Shown here: positions 1-12,383 of the stretch, piece by piece
Layout of the letters: each line of letters starts with the position of its first letter
How positions within the stretch are numbered: position 1 is the first letter of the stretch
Source of the DNA: Mytilus galloprovincialis
Lineage: Eukaryota; Mollusca; Bivalvia; Mytilida; Mytilidae
Reading direction: 5' to 3'
DNA: 64,000 nucleotides
Assembly: GCF_965363235.1 (NCBI RefSeq)
Contig: NC_134850.1
Coordinates: forward strand, 40,296,602 to 40,360,601
Translations under genes and position numbers: made by a program
The notes under the pieces: model-generated
The model's database searches: none
What the model was told of the DNA's origin: nothing
Seen by the model: the letters and a program-made list of their open reading frames with translations, nothing else

Positions 1-235
1 ATGTGGAATAAAAGTATACTTTGAAATATAATTACTTGGACCAAAAATCAAAGATATAAAATAATGGGTGAAAACTGTTAACTTTACTTCATTATTTATT
101 TTGTTTTAAAAAAAAACAGAATTCATACAGATGCAAAAATAACTTATTACCTGTTCGAATAAAAAAAAACACAGGTCAATTAACAGTTGATTAAAAAATG
201 TTTGTACAGTATAATCCTTTGTTTGCACAAGTTTT

Positions 236-1515
236 CCTTCTATTCCCACATGAAATTTTCGGCTTTTTACGTTTCCGCAAATTGGCATTACTTTTCCGGA
301 AAAAAAAGATGACGTTTCCGGAAAAAAAAGTTTACGTTTCCGCAAATAAATATCTTACTTTTCCGGAAAAAAAGTAACTATTCCGGAAAAAATAAATTAT
401 TGCTTTTCGGCAAATTATTGAGGAATACCTGTTGATCGAAAGCAAAGCCATGATATAAAATAAATATTAAGTAAGTCAAAGGTCATCATAACATGCAAGT
501 AAATTTTATCATTTAAATCTATGAAAACGTATGTTCAAAAGTTAGCACTAATCAGAAATATCTTGATATGAGTTCATAAGTCAGTTCTGGCAGAATATTT
601 GTAGCCAACACGCCGCACAAAGTCCACAGTAGTACATTCACCGTTTACAAGTTTTGTATTTTGTTCAAGAACTTAAGGAAGTCCATCTTCTTCTTGTCAC
701 ATTTCCAAACGGGTGCTTTTACAGTTAGAGTTCTCATCTTTATGTAAGATGTTGTTTGCAGTTTCAATAACACATCGATAAAAACAAACAAAAAATGTTA
801 GGATGGCTAGCGTAAAACTGCTCGTTCAAGTGGGCATGAAAAGACTTGGCACTATTCGTGTTTTCGTAACAGCAGTATGCATTACACATTCAAAGTCATT
901 ATGAACTACCTCGGGAAGTTATTCTTCGGGTAGTGCACACATCAATAAGCCGATCCAACAGTTTCGTGTAACATTCCTCGGATTTAAGTGGAAGTAACGC
1001 AAATACAAGACGAATGTAGTTACCATTTTTACATCCATGTATCGAATAAACTGAGTTGGTAGAAGAATTTCGGACAGGATTTAAATGTGCCATCTATGAA
1101 AATATCAGTCATTTCATTACATAGACATACCAAGTTGGTGAAACATGAAAGTATAACAATTCCCGAATCAAAATCATTGACTAATTAAAAGTTAAAATAA
1201 GTTTCAATTTTGTTAGTGTTCAAATCTATTTGTCTTAATGTCTCGTGAATTTCTAATCTACATTTAGGTAATTTTGGAAACTGCTTTCGCCTGTCTCTGT
1301 ATAAGGACATAGCAACATTTTTCAAGTCAATATATATTCAATTATTTATAATTTACCAGGTAAATTTCCGGAAAAGTAATAAATGCAAATTGCGGAAACG
1401 TATACTTTAAATTTGCGGAAACGTAGCATTGGGACTTTGAAAAATTAGCGGAAATGCAATACGCCCGAAATTTTACCTTTTCTTACCAGATTTATAAAAA
1501 GTGGGAATAGAGGGA
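236..1515. mobile_element. Foldback-type element with long imperfect inverted arms
   Basis: The left arm (about 236-425) and right arm (about 1355-1515) are imperfect inverted copies. Both carry CTATTCCCAC at the outer edge, then AAATTTTCGG, then alternating GTTTCCGCAAA and TTTTCCGGAAA blocks. No transposase-like reading frame lies between the arms. The arms consist of several short repeated blocks, so exact ends and target duplication are unclear. It is best read as a non-autonomous foldback or MITE-like element; the superfamily is unknown. Confidence 0.6.
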
Positions 1516-3240
1516 ATGAACCCCTATGTCTTTGTGCTAAATGGAACCTTTTCAACATTGTGAACCAGAATAGAATTCATGGCAAAAATCTGAGTTTTAG
1601 TGATCTTGTATTGCTTATCATTTTTTCTGTTTTCAAATTCTCAATATCATTAGTTTTTGAACTAAACATAGAAAAGGTTAAAAAAAAAATCACTCCTATT
1701 TAGGGTCTAACAAGATTTCCAAATTGTTTTACTTATTTGTAGATTTTGCCTTGCTGATCATTTTTGTTATAACTTTAAATTGGAAACAAGGTATATAATC
1801 AAATTTAACTTTTATATGTTTAGTCATCAATATAACTATATGCTTTGGGCTATCAAAAATATGCATATTTTAGGAGGAAATTTCACAGCTTCTTGATTCC
1901 ATTTATTCATAACTAAAAAAATACATACATAAAGTACACCTAAGTATAACACACAGGAAAAAAAGAGAGAAAGAAACCTGTGGTTTATTTAACGATTTTA
2001 ACAGTACTAACCCTCCAAAAACATTTGTGTAGTTGTCAAAATATATTCTTCCACTGAAATAGAAATGTGTCATTCTTGGGTTTATAGATTCTTTAAACAT
2101 CTCCAAATATAAATAAAATTGAAAAGCATATAAAGTAATATATTATGCAACGATTTGTTTAACACTGATTGTATACACGTATATGTATTGATTAAAAAAA
2201 GAAGTGGTATCAAATCACTTTAAGATGAACCTAGCGTATCTTATAATATACATTTGTACATGTATATAAAGAAATAATTGGTGACAAATTACTCACTAAA
2301 AAGTAAACTGGGGAAATTTTGATGCCAGTTCTGAAATTTGATTCAGTTACCAATCCATTAATTTGCCATATAAATAAAGGTTATAGGAATGAGGAGTAGA
2401 CAGAATTTTGTTAAATGAATGTCTAATTCACATAAATAGAGAGAAAAAAAAACACACAAAAACCCCAACATTTTGTAAATTCTTTGAAATATCTTATATA
2501 GGTTTTAGGTCATATGGTTGCCTTAAATTGTTTACATCCACTTCATTTGAAACTTTGTGGCAAAGTAGTCTAATTGACAATCATACCACATCTCCTAATT
2601 ATCATACATGTATAAAGAATTTTCTACATCTTTTTTAATATTTTAATGCTTCCATCCCTTTAATATCTTACTTACTATTCACTTGTGATATTTTTGGAAC
2701 TTGTTTTCTCCCACACTTTCTTGTATTTATAATTTGCCTATAAAAAAAATAAACATTTGTTGCTTTAAATTTTGAAGTATTCAATTTTCAAAGATTTTTG
2801 TTTTTTCTAATGATGAAATATATGAAAGAAGTTTATTAGAAAACTGCTATTTTTGGCCATGGCGATTCTAAATCTTATTTTAGAGTCTACATTGTGAGGA
2901 ATGAACACTAAACTTTTACTATAAAACAACAGAATTTTTTTTAACTTAAAAGGGGGAAAAAAATCATTGTACTTAAAAATCTTTTCTAAATGAGGAGGCC
3001 ACTATACTTTAATAATAAAGAAGATACATGTATAAGTCCTGGAATATAACAAAATTCATGGACATGTTTTGATAATTTAATACCAGTCTAGTTCGTTGGG
3101 AAAGTTCCTTTAAAAGAAAAATACTGATGTGCCCTTTGTACTAACAAGTGGTTTTAAAACAAAACAAAAGCTTAAATCACATGAAATGGATCCCTCGTTT
3201 CATGTGTAGTCATCACATTGAAGGGTTACTCTCATTTGAA
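1516..3240. other. AT-rich gene-free stretch
   Basis: I see no coding potential. The short open frames on both strands have no homology signal or splice context. The only recognisable item is a short tail of the common mussel repeat near 2556-2600 on the minus strand (complement of TTGTGGTATGATTG). Confidence 0.5.
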
Positions 3241-3254
3241 GGGTTGTTCCCAAC

Positions 3255-3560
3255 CTTTTGGATATATTTCTTCATAACGACAGTTTTCTTTTCTTGACCA
3301 TCGTAAATGAAAAAGCTGAGACGTAAAACTATGCTTGAAACACGTGTGTCACTCAAACGACTTTAAAGTATTCTCCCTAATCAAATATCTATATTAAAAA
3401 GTCAAAGGATAATTAAAGTTTTAAATCAGAGACTTTTCTTGCTTTTGAATATTTTTCGTCACAACAACAGCTTTCCTTTCTAAACTATCTTTAAAAGGAG
3501 AGGAGACGTCAAAAGTTTGCTTCAAACACGTGCATCGCAAAGTGGTAAATAAATCCTTTA
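3255..3560. repeat. Diverged tandem duplication, two units of about 180 bp
   Basis: The segment near 3260-3365 recurs in diverged form near 3445-3545. Both copies have an ACGACAG/ACAACAGC-like block, GAGACGT and a closing AAACACGTG E-box-like hexamer in the same order. No reading frame is shared. It could be an old duplicated regulatory segment or a repeat of unknown family. Confidence 0.4.
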
Positions 3561-3999
3561 TGTATCATTTAGCGGAAGCCATTTAACCATACAATTCAAT
3601 CAACACCTTTATTAATTAGTCCTTTGTTGTCGATAGCTATAAAATGCAATCAGCTGATTATTAATATTCTGTCAAAATCTTAACGAGGTCAAGGTGAATT
3701 TTGAGTATTGTCTGATCAGGTAAAGTCTGAGAAAATCGAAAAAAAGTAAATAAACAAGATGGAGGAAAATAAATTGTTATATATATTTCTTTCGCCAAAC
3801 TCTTTCGCAAATGACGAATTTTTATCGCCACAATTATCATTTTTTCGCAAATTGCGAAAATGGCGACCGCCAGCGGAAACCCTGCTTCCGGTGTGTGCAA
3901 GAAAAAGAGTAATTTTGTGAGATAACCAAAGAATCTCAAAGCGAGTTTTAAAGTATGACAGAAAAAAAATAAAAAGTAATATTAAAGCAATGAATAAAA

Positions 4000-4162
4000 A
4001 AAGTGGGGCCCATTAGCTTTTCATTCATATGGCCTGGACCAATCCAGCTTCCGTGGCAGTACCATGGAAATAATCCTGGCCGTCACAGCTCCAGTCCAGT
4101 TACTTGGCAAATGGATGACTGCACAGATTAGATAGAAAGTGAAAATCTGACTGCCCCACTAG
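4000..4162. repeat. Possible small TIR element (AGTGGGGC ends)
   Basis: AGTGGGGC near 4000 and its complement GCCCCACT near 4154 face each other about 150 bp apart. The inside has no coding signal. The arms are short, so chance is possible. Confidence 0.25.
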
Positions 4163-4534
4163 AAAAGGAGGATTTTTCAGATAGCTACAAAAATCCTAAA
4201 TTGCAAAAGACCTCCTATGGACCCCTCAAATGGTTCTTACAAGAGACATTCTGCTGTTTTCAGTAAATAGTATTTACACAAAAATGTATTATTTTCACAT
4301 ACTTGTAAACATAAGCATTTCAAAGCGTGTAAACTATATCTACGGTTAAATCTAGCACTGTATTCTCTTGATATCAAATTTCTGTAACAGTTCACTTCTG
4401 TTTTGAACTGCTTTTCATTTTTAAGCATGTTTTCATTGCGGATGTAAACAAACGTACGTTAAAGTTGTACCAATATCGGAGAAGGTAAATTTCCGGAATA
4501 TTTTTTTTCTTCTGTATAAAATACATTGTAAATT

Positions 4535-4795
4535 AATCTTCTAATTACAATTCTAATTACAATTGCATGCATACAATTACAATAGTGTGAATACAACTAC
4601 AATTGTACACATACAATTACAATCATTTTTTACACATACAATTACAATTGTATACATACAATTACAATTGTATACATGCAATTACAATTGTATACATGCA
4701 ATTACAATTGTATACATGCAATTACAATTGTATACATGCAATTACAATTGTATACTACATCCAATTACAATTGTATACTACGTACAATTGTCAAG
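4535..4795. repeat. 20-bp palindromic minisatellite
   Basis: About ten tandem copies of a 20-bp unit AATTACAATTGTATACATGC, most regular between 4640 and 4770 and more diverged at both edges. Each unit contains the palindromes CAATTG and GTATAC, so every unit can form a small hairpin. The open reading frames here simply read through the repeat and are not genes. Confidence 0.9.
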
Positions 4796-4861
4796 ATTCA
4801 TACTAATTTATAGATTACTTAAAGTCTTTAGCTGTATTTGGCAAAACTTTTAGGAATTAAT

Positions 4862-5000
4862 GGTCCTCAATGCTCTTCAACTTCGTACTTTATTTGGCCT
4901 TTTAATATATTTTTTATTTGAGCGTCACTGCTGAGTTTTTTGTAGACGAAACGCGCGTATGGCGTCATTATAAAATTTTAATCCTGGTATCTTTGATGAG
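4862..5000 (+). ncRNA. Degenerate hammerhead ribozyme inside a mussel repeat
   Basis: The segment has the layout of a minimal type I hammerhead. Stem I strand CGTCA is at 4923-4927, core CTGCTGAG at 4928-4935, stem II up to 4947 and GAAA at 4948-4951. A tiny palindromic stem III CGCGCG lies at 4952-4957, the cleavage triplet GTA at 4957-4959, and the stem I partner TGGCG at 4960-4964. The core differs from the canonical CTGATGA by a change at the normally invariant A, so it is probably inactive. Minimal hammerheads of this shape are known from bivalve retrozymes and Penelope-like elements. The surrounding text (TTCAACTTCGTACTTTATTT before, AATCCTGGTATCTTTGATGA after) is a dispersed Mytilus-type repeat. 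Confidence 0.7.
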
Positions 5001-5094
5001 TTTATTTATTTATCATTATGAAGTGCTTAAAGTAATTTGATATAAAACTTTGATAAAAATGAAGAATTAAAATAGAAAAGTGTATATCATATAA

Positions 5095-5690
5095 AAAAGA
5101 AGATGTGGTATGATTGCCAATGAGACAACTATCCACAAAAGACCAAAATGACACAGACATTAACAACTATAGGTCACCGTACGGCCTTCAACAATGAGCA
5201 AAGCCCATACCGCATAGTCAGCTCAGTATAATAGGCCCCGATAAGACAATGTAAAACAATTCAAACGAGAAAACTAACGGCCTTATTTATGTAAAAAAAA
5301 ATGAACGAAAAACAAATATGTAACACATAAACAAACGACAACCACTGAATTACAGACTCCTCACTTGGGACAGACACATACATAAATAATGTGGCGGGGT
5401 TAAACATGTTAGCGGGATCCCAACCCTCCCGGCCCTAACCTGGGACAGTGGTATAACAGTACAACATAAGAACGAACTATAAAAATCAGTTGAAAATGGC
5501 TCAACTCATCAGATGGACAAAAATACAAGTAGACGTGGCCGGGTACTTATACATCCCGACACAAAAAGACGCAATGAACAGATCTGAGAGTACTCGCAAT
5601 TATTTGACAGCTAGTTCAAAGCCACTAACAACTAATAAAAAAATCATGCATCTAAGACTAAACATGCTTAACTAAGCAAGCTTGTCTTAA
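5095..5690 (+). repeat. Dispersed mussel repeat R1, longest copy
   Basis: Starts with AAGATGTGGTATGATTGCCA, then AATGAGACAACTATCCAC, GGTCACCGTACGGCCTTCAA and CAATGAGCAAAGCCCATACC. It continues for several hundred bases with no transposase or reverse transcriptase frame. Fragments of the same sequence occur elsewhere in the window on both strands, so it is a high-copy interspersed repeat. It is probably a non-autonomous element or the tail of a longer one. The 61-codon frame inside it is not a gene. Confidence 0.75.
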
Positions 5691-7220
5691 TACTTTTTGC
5701 TGATATTTCTTTTTTCAAAATGTACTTTTATACCCTTCTACTGATATGTTGGATGGTTGCAATGTAATGATATCCACCAAAGATCAACTTACGTACATGT
5801 CACCGAACGGTCTTCAGCAATGAACAAACTATATTCTCGTAGCAATCTATATATGAAAGGCACTCACAACTAATATTATATAAATTTTAAAACTGATATG
5901 ATGCTCGATTTTTTATTGACAAGATATTTGTAAAGAAACAAGTGTGGACACAGATCAGTGCATGGGGGATAGTATTTCTGCATCATGTGATTTTGATATG
6001 CGGTAATGTATCTGGGAAACGGCTGCATGCATGTTGTCTGCTCTTTGGTCGGGTTATTGTCTCTTTGACATGTTCATCATTTCCATTCTCAATTTTATGC
6101 ATGCCCGACTATTTTATGGTTTTAACTGATTATGTGTCTTTGTTGTGGTCATAATTTACTTAATTTTGTCCACAAAAACTGTAAATGAGTTAAGGGTCTT
6201 CCAGTATCATTGGTGAAAGATTTCGAATTTTGAAATTTCTAAGGATACTTTTGGCTTTGTGAACTATATTGATATTTTAGAATTCCGTGATATTTTCAAT
6301 TTTTTCAAATTTAGAACCACCAACCATAGATTACCCATTGATATAGGGAGATGGACAAATATTCGGAGAGAAAGATGCATGAACTTGTAAATTGTGTAAC
6401 TCAAATGTTCTTGGAGATGAGTTCCATTATATAATGAAGAACAAAGAAATGTCAGTAAAAGAAACACATCTTTTAATGAAAAATATGTAAATCGTCCATA
6501 TATATTTTTAAATGTTTAAGAAAGTAATGAATTTAAATCAAAAATCTAAATTGAGATAGCTGCATTCTTAGTTAAAATTCCCATGTGTGCCCTCCTGGCT
6601 AAATACTATCAGTATAATTGTAAATCGTGTACATATATGCTCTATGTATTTATGTCTGTATTTATCAATGTTATATGTAGTGTCTGTATACCATTGCAAT
6701 TGCAAAGGTTTGACAGAGTAAAGATATATATAAGTAATGACAATACCTGGCGTTAGGGGCTAGATAAGCTAGAAGGTACTCCCGTATTAGTTTGGTTCTT
6801 TCTTCGAACATGTCTTCTCCAAGGTCTGGTTTGAGTTGTAAAAAAAATGACCAGCATGAAAACTATATCAATTAAAGAACCTTTGTGAGCATGCTTGAAA
6901 GACTATTAACTCTTACAAAAGTCAACCGATAAAAATTTCTTGTGGATATGTACATATTCATGTCATGTCCTTATTGACTATAACGTTTTATAAATCTTTG
7001 TTGTGCAGTCTCAGAAGAGTTTTGCTAACAAAGTGTTGCAGTAGTACATTTTAATCAAATTATAAGTTAAGATGGGCTAAAATCCTAGCAAAAATTTTGA
7101 CGATTGTACATTGTTTCATAAAATACTGTTGTGTGGTTTCAGAGGAATTGCAATAACCAACTGTCGCGGTAGTAGTATATTTAGGCCAAAAAATGTAAGT
7201 TTATAGGAGCATAAGTATCA
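5691..7220. other. Gene-free stretch with repeat R2 fragment
   Basis: At 6018-6110 is a minus-oriented copy of a second dispersed repeat (R2: GGTCGGGTTATTGTCTCTTT, then CATTTCCATTCTCAATTTTA), also seen near 14.95 and 34.7 kb. A weak diverged R1 fragment lies near 5780-5830. The rest shows nothing recognisable. Confidence 0.5.
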
Positions 7221-7224
7221 GAAA

Positions 7225-7665
7225 CTATACCTCATTTTCACGGATCATTGCTCAGTGTTAAGTTTTTGTGTTTTGGTCAGTATTTCTTATACTGTGTGCA
7301 GTAGGTCTATTATATTTGGTGTATGGGATGATTGTAAGGTGTTCATGTCTAGCTGGCAGGTGTCATCTGACTTCGGCCTCATTTTCATGGTTCAGTGGTC
7401 AAAGTTAGGTTTTAAATTTTAGTCTTTTTTTTCTAATACTATATGCAATAGGTCAACTATATTTGGTGTATGGAAACACTTTATAATCTATATGTCAGTT
7501 GCGCAGGTTTTATTTGACATTGACCTCATTTTCACTGATCATTGTTCAGTGTTAAGTTTTTGTGTTTTGGTCTGTTTTTCTTAAACGATAAGCAATAGGT
7601 CAACTATATTTGTTGTATGGATGAATTGTTAGCTGTACATGCCTGCCTGGCATGTTTCATCTTTA
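7225..7665. repeat. Tandem array of about 150-bp units (three units)
   Basis: Three diverged units, each with CCTCATTTTCA, TTTTTGTGTTTTGGTC, GCAATAGGTCAACTATATTT and TGTATGGA in the same order at about 150-bp spacing. It is the same unit as the larger array at 42.1-43.0 and 43.3-43.9 kb, but lacks the TCGAC-bracketed head found there. It is a satellite-like core from that repeat family. Confidence 0.8.
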
Positions 7666-9513
7666 CAGGCTTTAAATATCGTCTTTGGTGTAAAAAAAAA
7701 AAGGTTTCCAGACAATACCTTGAGAATAAGTGTATGGATCTTTATGAAATTTTACCATAAGGTTTATTACCACAAAAGGAAGGTTGGAATAATTTTTTAG
7801 ATGTATGTTCTCATCGTATAGGTTGCACTTTGTAAATACAGCTTTTTCTCAAACCACGCCTCTTTTGGGGAGATATATGATATTCCTTGATACTTCGATT
7901 TGTTTACATACTGGTTTCCAGATTAACTTGGGACTGTTGCCAGTACAAAAATAAAGTGTTTCCGTGAAAATTGAATTCTGAAATAGGCACAAAGTGGAGT
8001 TAGGGATAATACAGAATGTTAGTATAAGAGTTTAAACTCTAACAGGTTCAGAGCATATATATGTTAAAGATATGCCGCACAGCCCTATATTTTGAACTTT
8101 GAATAAAAGTGAAGCTCATATCAAAGTTTCGTTCTAGGATAAAAAAAAATTTACGAAACTTCATAGTGAAGTGGCACAGTTTTAGTTACAAAGGGAGTTT
8201 CCGTATGGGGAATTTCATTGTCTATATTTACAGAAATGCAACTTTTGGGAGTTGTGGGCCACAAATCAAGCATTTTCTGGGTTCTTGACAATAAAGATTT
8301 TAAAGAAAGGCTAGGATTGATTTGAAAGGTTATAGCCCTAACCGTTTTCATGGATGCTAAACACAATACTTTTCTAATACCTTATATACATTTCTTAGAT
8401 TTCTTGACTAATTTCAATGTGGTTTAATTCAGTCTTGAATTCTTGGGGTTCTTTAAAAAGCTAAATCTATTCATGTACTAGTATTTTGTTTTTATGCCAC
8501 AAAAACAAAAAAAAACTTTTTTGAGTGGGGTCTAAAGGGTCCAAATTTAAACTTTGTTCTATTTCATCAAAAATTGATTTATTGTAGTTTTTTGATGTGC
8601 CAAATTTTACTGTGTATTTAGATTTAAAATGTTGGGCAATGCATTCCAATTCGTTCATATAAGTTCCAAAATTTCTTTCATTTTTTTTTAAAACTAAATT
8701 AACCCAAATATCAGGGGTTATACATGTACTCATTTAAATGTTGAAGAATATAAGACAACATCATGCAAAGTTTACAAAATTTATGCAGGTTCTTGGAGTC
8801 TCATGTTTTTGGATTTTACTCTTTAATAAATTAAAAACTTTTGCCTTCAGTGGAATTCTACGGAATTCTTTATTATCTGAACAAAATTATGTTTCATATT
8901 TTGTCAGGTTATATTTATTTTATTTTATACCCAGCCAGTTACTCAAGTGTGAAGTGAGTAGATTTCAAGTGAAAAGATTTTTACCTGTAGTACATACGAT
9001 CATGTGATTTCCAGGTGATAATTTGGGTTTTACTTGGACAAAGACTTGCATTTTTTCCTGAAAATTGTTTGAAGAAATGAAAAACTTTAAAGTTCCACAA
9101 AGGTATTTAATGTAGTAATGATTATTTACTTAAATGTATTCTGGTTTGGATTTCAAACTTTTAGTTCCAGAAAATTACTTAAAAGATTTCACAAATTTTT
9201 CAAACATAATAAGGTTGGAGGATGTGAAACACAATGATGACTCTTAAGGATTATGTACCCGGCTTGTGTTGATTCAATGCTAAACATATGGAAATTTTAT
9301 AGAAAATCCACAGCCTTTATTCTTGTACTCTCATATTTGACAATTTGATGACTGATAGATATAGGATTATTGCATGCAGTGCTAGCATTGATTTCATTAA
9401 AACAAGTGTAGTTATTGGTTAAAACAAATATAAATATGGACCAGATCAAGTACACCTTTTAAGGTGCGCTTGACTTTAGTGACTCAGCACAAGTTGTTTT
9501 GCAATTTACTTTT
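7666..9513. other. Gene-free stretch
   Basis: Near 7738-7800 is a fragment (ACCACAAAAGGAAGGTTGG) shared with 50.02-50.06 kb. The open frames at 8467-8733 (minus) and 8738-9007 (plus) are isolated, lack splice or promoter context and have no recognisable domain. I treat them as chance. Confidence 0.5.
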
Positions 9514-9517
9514 TTAA

Positions 9518-10746
9518 GGTTCATGTGGACCCTATGGCTAAAATGGCCGTATTTTCAGCTCAAAATTTACTCTGAGTACAGACAAAGCTGCGCATCTGTA
9601 AAAACATTCAGGCATAGCATGCCCTAGATAAATAAATTTCAAATATGTTTTATGTTTTAGAAAAATAAAAACTTACCAGGATTTTGCGGTGCACTTTTTT
9701 TCATTCCTCCAGAAGGTGCCAAAATAACAGGTTGGGATCAAACCCCCTGTATGGTGATTATACCTGTATAGAGGGATAATCCTTCTTTAGAGGGATAAAA
9801 TTATCCCTCTATAGAGGGGTATTTTTGTTTGCACTGGATTTAAAGCAAATTAGGGCAGAATGGCATTTTCTAGTTATATTGGCTATAATCTCTAGTATTA
9901 TATGCATCAACATATGCACTTTACTAAAAATTGGGATAACCAGTTTTCTGCTAATGTGACAAAACTTGCAATCTATTGTTTACCTATCTGAACACCTGAT
10001 CAACAACAAAAGGAATAGTTGACCTTTAAATTTCATGTTAAATCTAACAATAGAAATTCTGTTCAGTGAGGCATAAGTGAGTAGAATTTACCTGATCATC
10101 ACACCTTTCAATCATGGTGAACAATAGATTTTATATTTAGTCAGACAAGCAGCAAACTGGGCATGTGCATATTAAATTAAGTACATCAATTGGTGCATCA
10201 ACTGTTGCAGGTTACTGCCATAATAAGTAGAAAATGCCATTCTGCCCTATTTTGATTTAAATCCAGTCTAAACAAAAATACCCCTCTATAGAGGGATAAT
10301 TTTATCCCTCTTTAGAAGGATTATCCCTCTATACAGATATAATCACCTTATAGAGGGTTTGTTCCCAACCTGAATAAACTAAGTTGGGAAACAGGTTTGA
10401 GAACTTCCCCACAGGTAATAATTGAAGTGAGCTGTATTGCTTGACATGGACATGAGATGGACAATAGATACCTGACAATAATTGGTTATTTAAACTGTGT
10501 ACCTGAGTGGACCATATCAAGGTAAACTCAACTGTTTGTTAATTTTATCATCTTCTGCAGGGACGAAAAAAGTACGGCAAAATCCAGTTAAGTTTTGAAT
10601 TTTCTAAATCATACATTGCATTTGAATTCTATTTATCTAGGGCATGCTATGCCTTAAAACTTTTCCAGATGCACAGGTTTGCCTGTACTCAGAGTAAATT
10701 TTGAGGTGAAAATACGGCCATTTTAGCCATAGGGTCCACATGAACC
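9518..10746. mobile_element. 1.23-kb palindromic element with TTAA target duplication
   Basis: The outer arms are GGTTCATGTGGACCCTATGG at 9518 and its complement ending at 10746. Both are flanked by TTAA (9514-9517 and 10747-10750). The inverted homology runs through most of the element, including blocks of TTATCCCTCTATAGAGGG near 9770-9830 and 10280-10335, leaving a centre near 10.0 kb. There is no transposase frame. TTAA duplications are used by piggyBac and Kolobok transposases. The GG terminal bases fit Kolobok better than the CC-starting piggyBac ends, from memory of those families. It is a non-autonomous foldback element. Confidence 0.85.
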
Positions 10747-10750
10747 TTAA

Positions 10751-12380
10751 TTTTGCTAGAACTTTTTGTAAAAAATAAAGGCTAGCACATCATAGAAAAG
10801 CAAGTGAGTAATCTATGTTTCAAATCTTATAACAAAAATGTCTGTATTAAAGGCTGATTTTCTATAAAAATCTTGGTTTATTTGCCACAAAGTCCTCTTT
10901 TTCTATTAAATGCAATGAAACAGTAAATAATAATGATTTACATCAAGTTTCCCCTTGGTATATGTACAAAATGGCCTATCTTTATTATTCATTATATCTG
11001 TAGTTTTGATACTATTGAAGTTTGAAAAGTTCGTACAAAAATTGCTACAGAAGGGGTCGTAAACCTTCTTCATGTAGGTTTATTTATTTGAGATGTATTA
11101 CATTTTTTCATTGATTTGGTTTTATATTTAAATGTTTCTTTTCAGTTCTTGGATACTAGGAACTTGTAGTCATCTAAATTGGTATTAGATAGGAAAACCA
11201 GACACTATACACCATTACATAGATTTTCAACAATGGTAGACTCAGAATATTTAGGTATAATAGTACTTATACTTTCTACTTCTACTATGTAATGACCAGT
11301 GGCAAATATAACAAGAAGAATAGAGCTCACATTCATGCATCTGTCTAGGGAACAATTAACAGAATCAAATTTGGGTAAAGTTTTTGAACTGTTTGGCAAA
11401 ACTTACTCAAAACGTCTACGTTGAAAACCTTGTATTGTAGGGTCAATAGACTCAAAAATATTGAGTCTATGGGATCAACATTGCTAAATCAAAAAATTTC
11501 CCAACAAAACTTTAGGGAAGGTATGGGTACAGTAAACCCACATACTTTTTTGTTTGCAACATAATTTTCTGGAATAATTTTAATATTAAATGTTTCTTTT
11601 CAGTGTTTTGACACTACAAACTTAGTCATCTAAACTCTAAATTGGTATTCAGATGCATCTAGGAAAGCAAGACAGAATATCAACTTCATTTCACAAACAT
11701 GTTGATTTTCCCTTGATACAGTGACCAAGTGAATACAGGTATAGTCAAATAGTTTATTACAAAACTTGATCAATTTTTTTTTTACCATCCGGACTACTAG
11801 CAGGTTTATCTGATAAAATATTGTACTATATGTATATTAACAATTAGATTGTAAGTTTCTGTGGTGATCTAAACTAAATATACCTAAAAAAAGAATTTCA
11901 TAAATGTTTGAGACCAAAAGCTTCTGGATTAGTTTTTTGATGATGAATTTCTCCAAAAATTCTTTTTGATAAACTTTTCTCAGATTTGACTACTATTAAG
12001 ATTTGGACATTAAAGTATAAAGCGGTATTCATCTTTGATAGACCTAGGGCTACAGTTTAATAGCGGTAAACAAAGAATATGCACACAGGAATATCCATCC
12101 AGAACACAAAATCAGTACATAGACAGCATGAATAAACGAACAAAAGAAAGGAACCGTGCTTTTATTGCTGTTCTTCATCTCATACATAATCAATTTGCAC
12201 AAAATTTATCATTTTGGCTTCACTCAAAAGTTTGAATATTAAGTTTAAAAAAAAATTTAAATGTATGAAAATATACTTTTTGTTGCTATTGATATACAAG
12301 TCATTTAAACAGACATACATTTTATCAATGAAATTTATCATTATAAGTTATATATGGTAATATAAGTTAAGAACTCTTTT
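10751..12380. other. Gene-free stretch with a duplicated splice-acceptor-like segment
   Basis: AAATGTTTCTTTTCAG followed by a similar 50-60 bp (GTCATCTAAA, AATTGGTATT) occurs at about 11130 and again at about 11590, a diverged tandem duplication with a period near 460 bp. The pyrimidine tract plus CAG looks like a 3' splice site, but no open frame follows. It may mark old exons of a noncoding transcript. Confidence 0.35.
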
Positions 12381-12383
12381 TTA

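Noticed and set aside
3661-3939. 92-codon minus-strand frame as a first exon
   Set aside because: There is no recognisable domain and no donor site in phase. The DNA around TTTCGCAAATTGCGAAAA looks repeat-like.
4563-4853. Two overlapping frames with YNY-rich peptides
   Set aside because: They are read-through of the 20-bp minisatellite.
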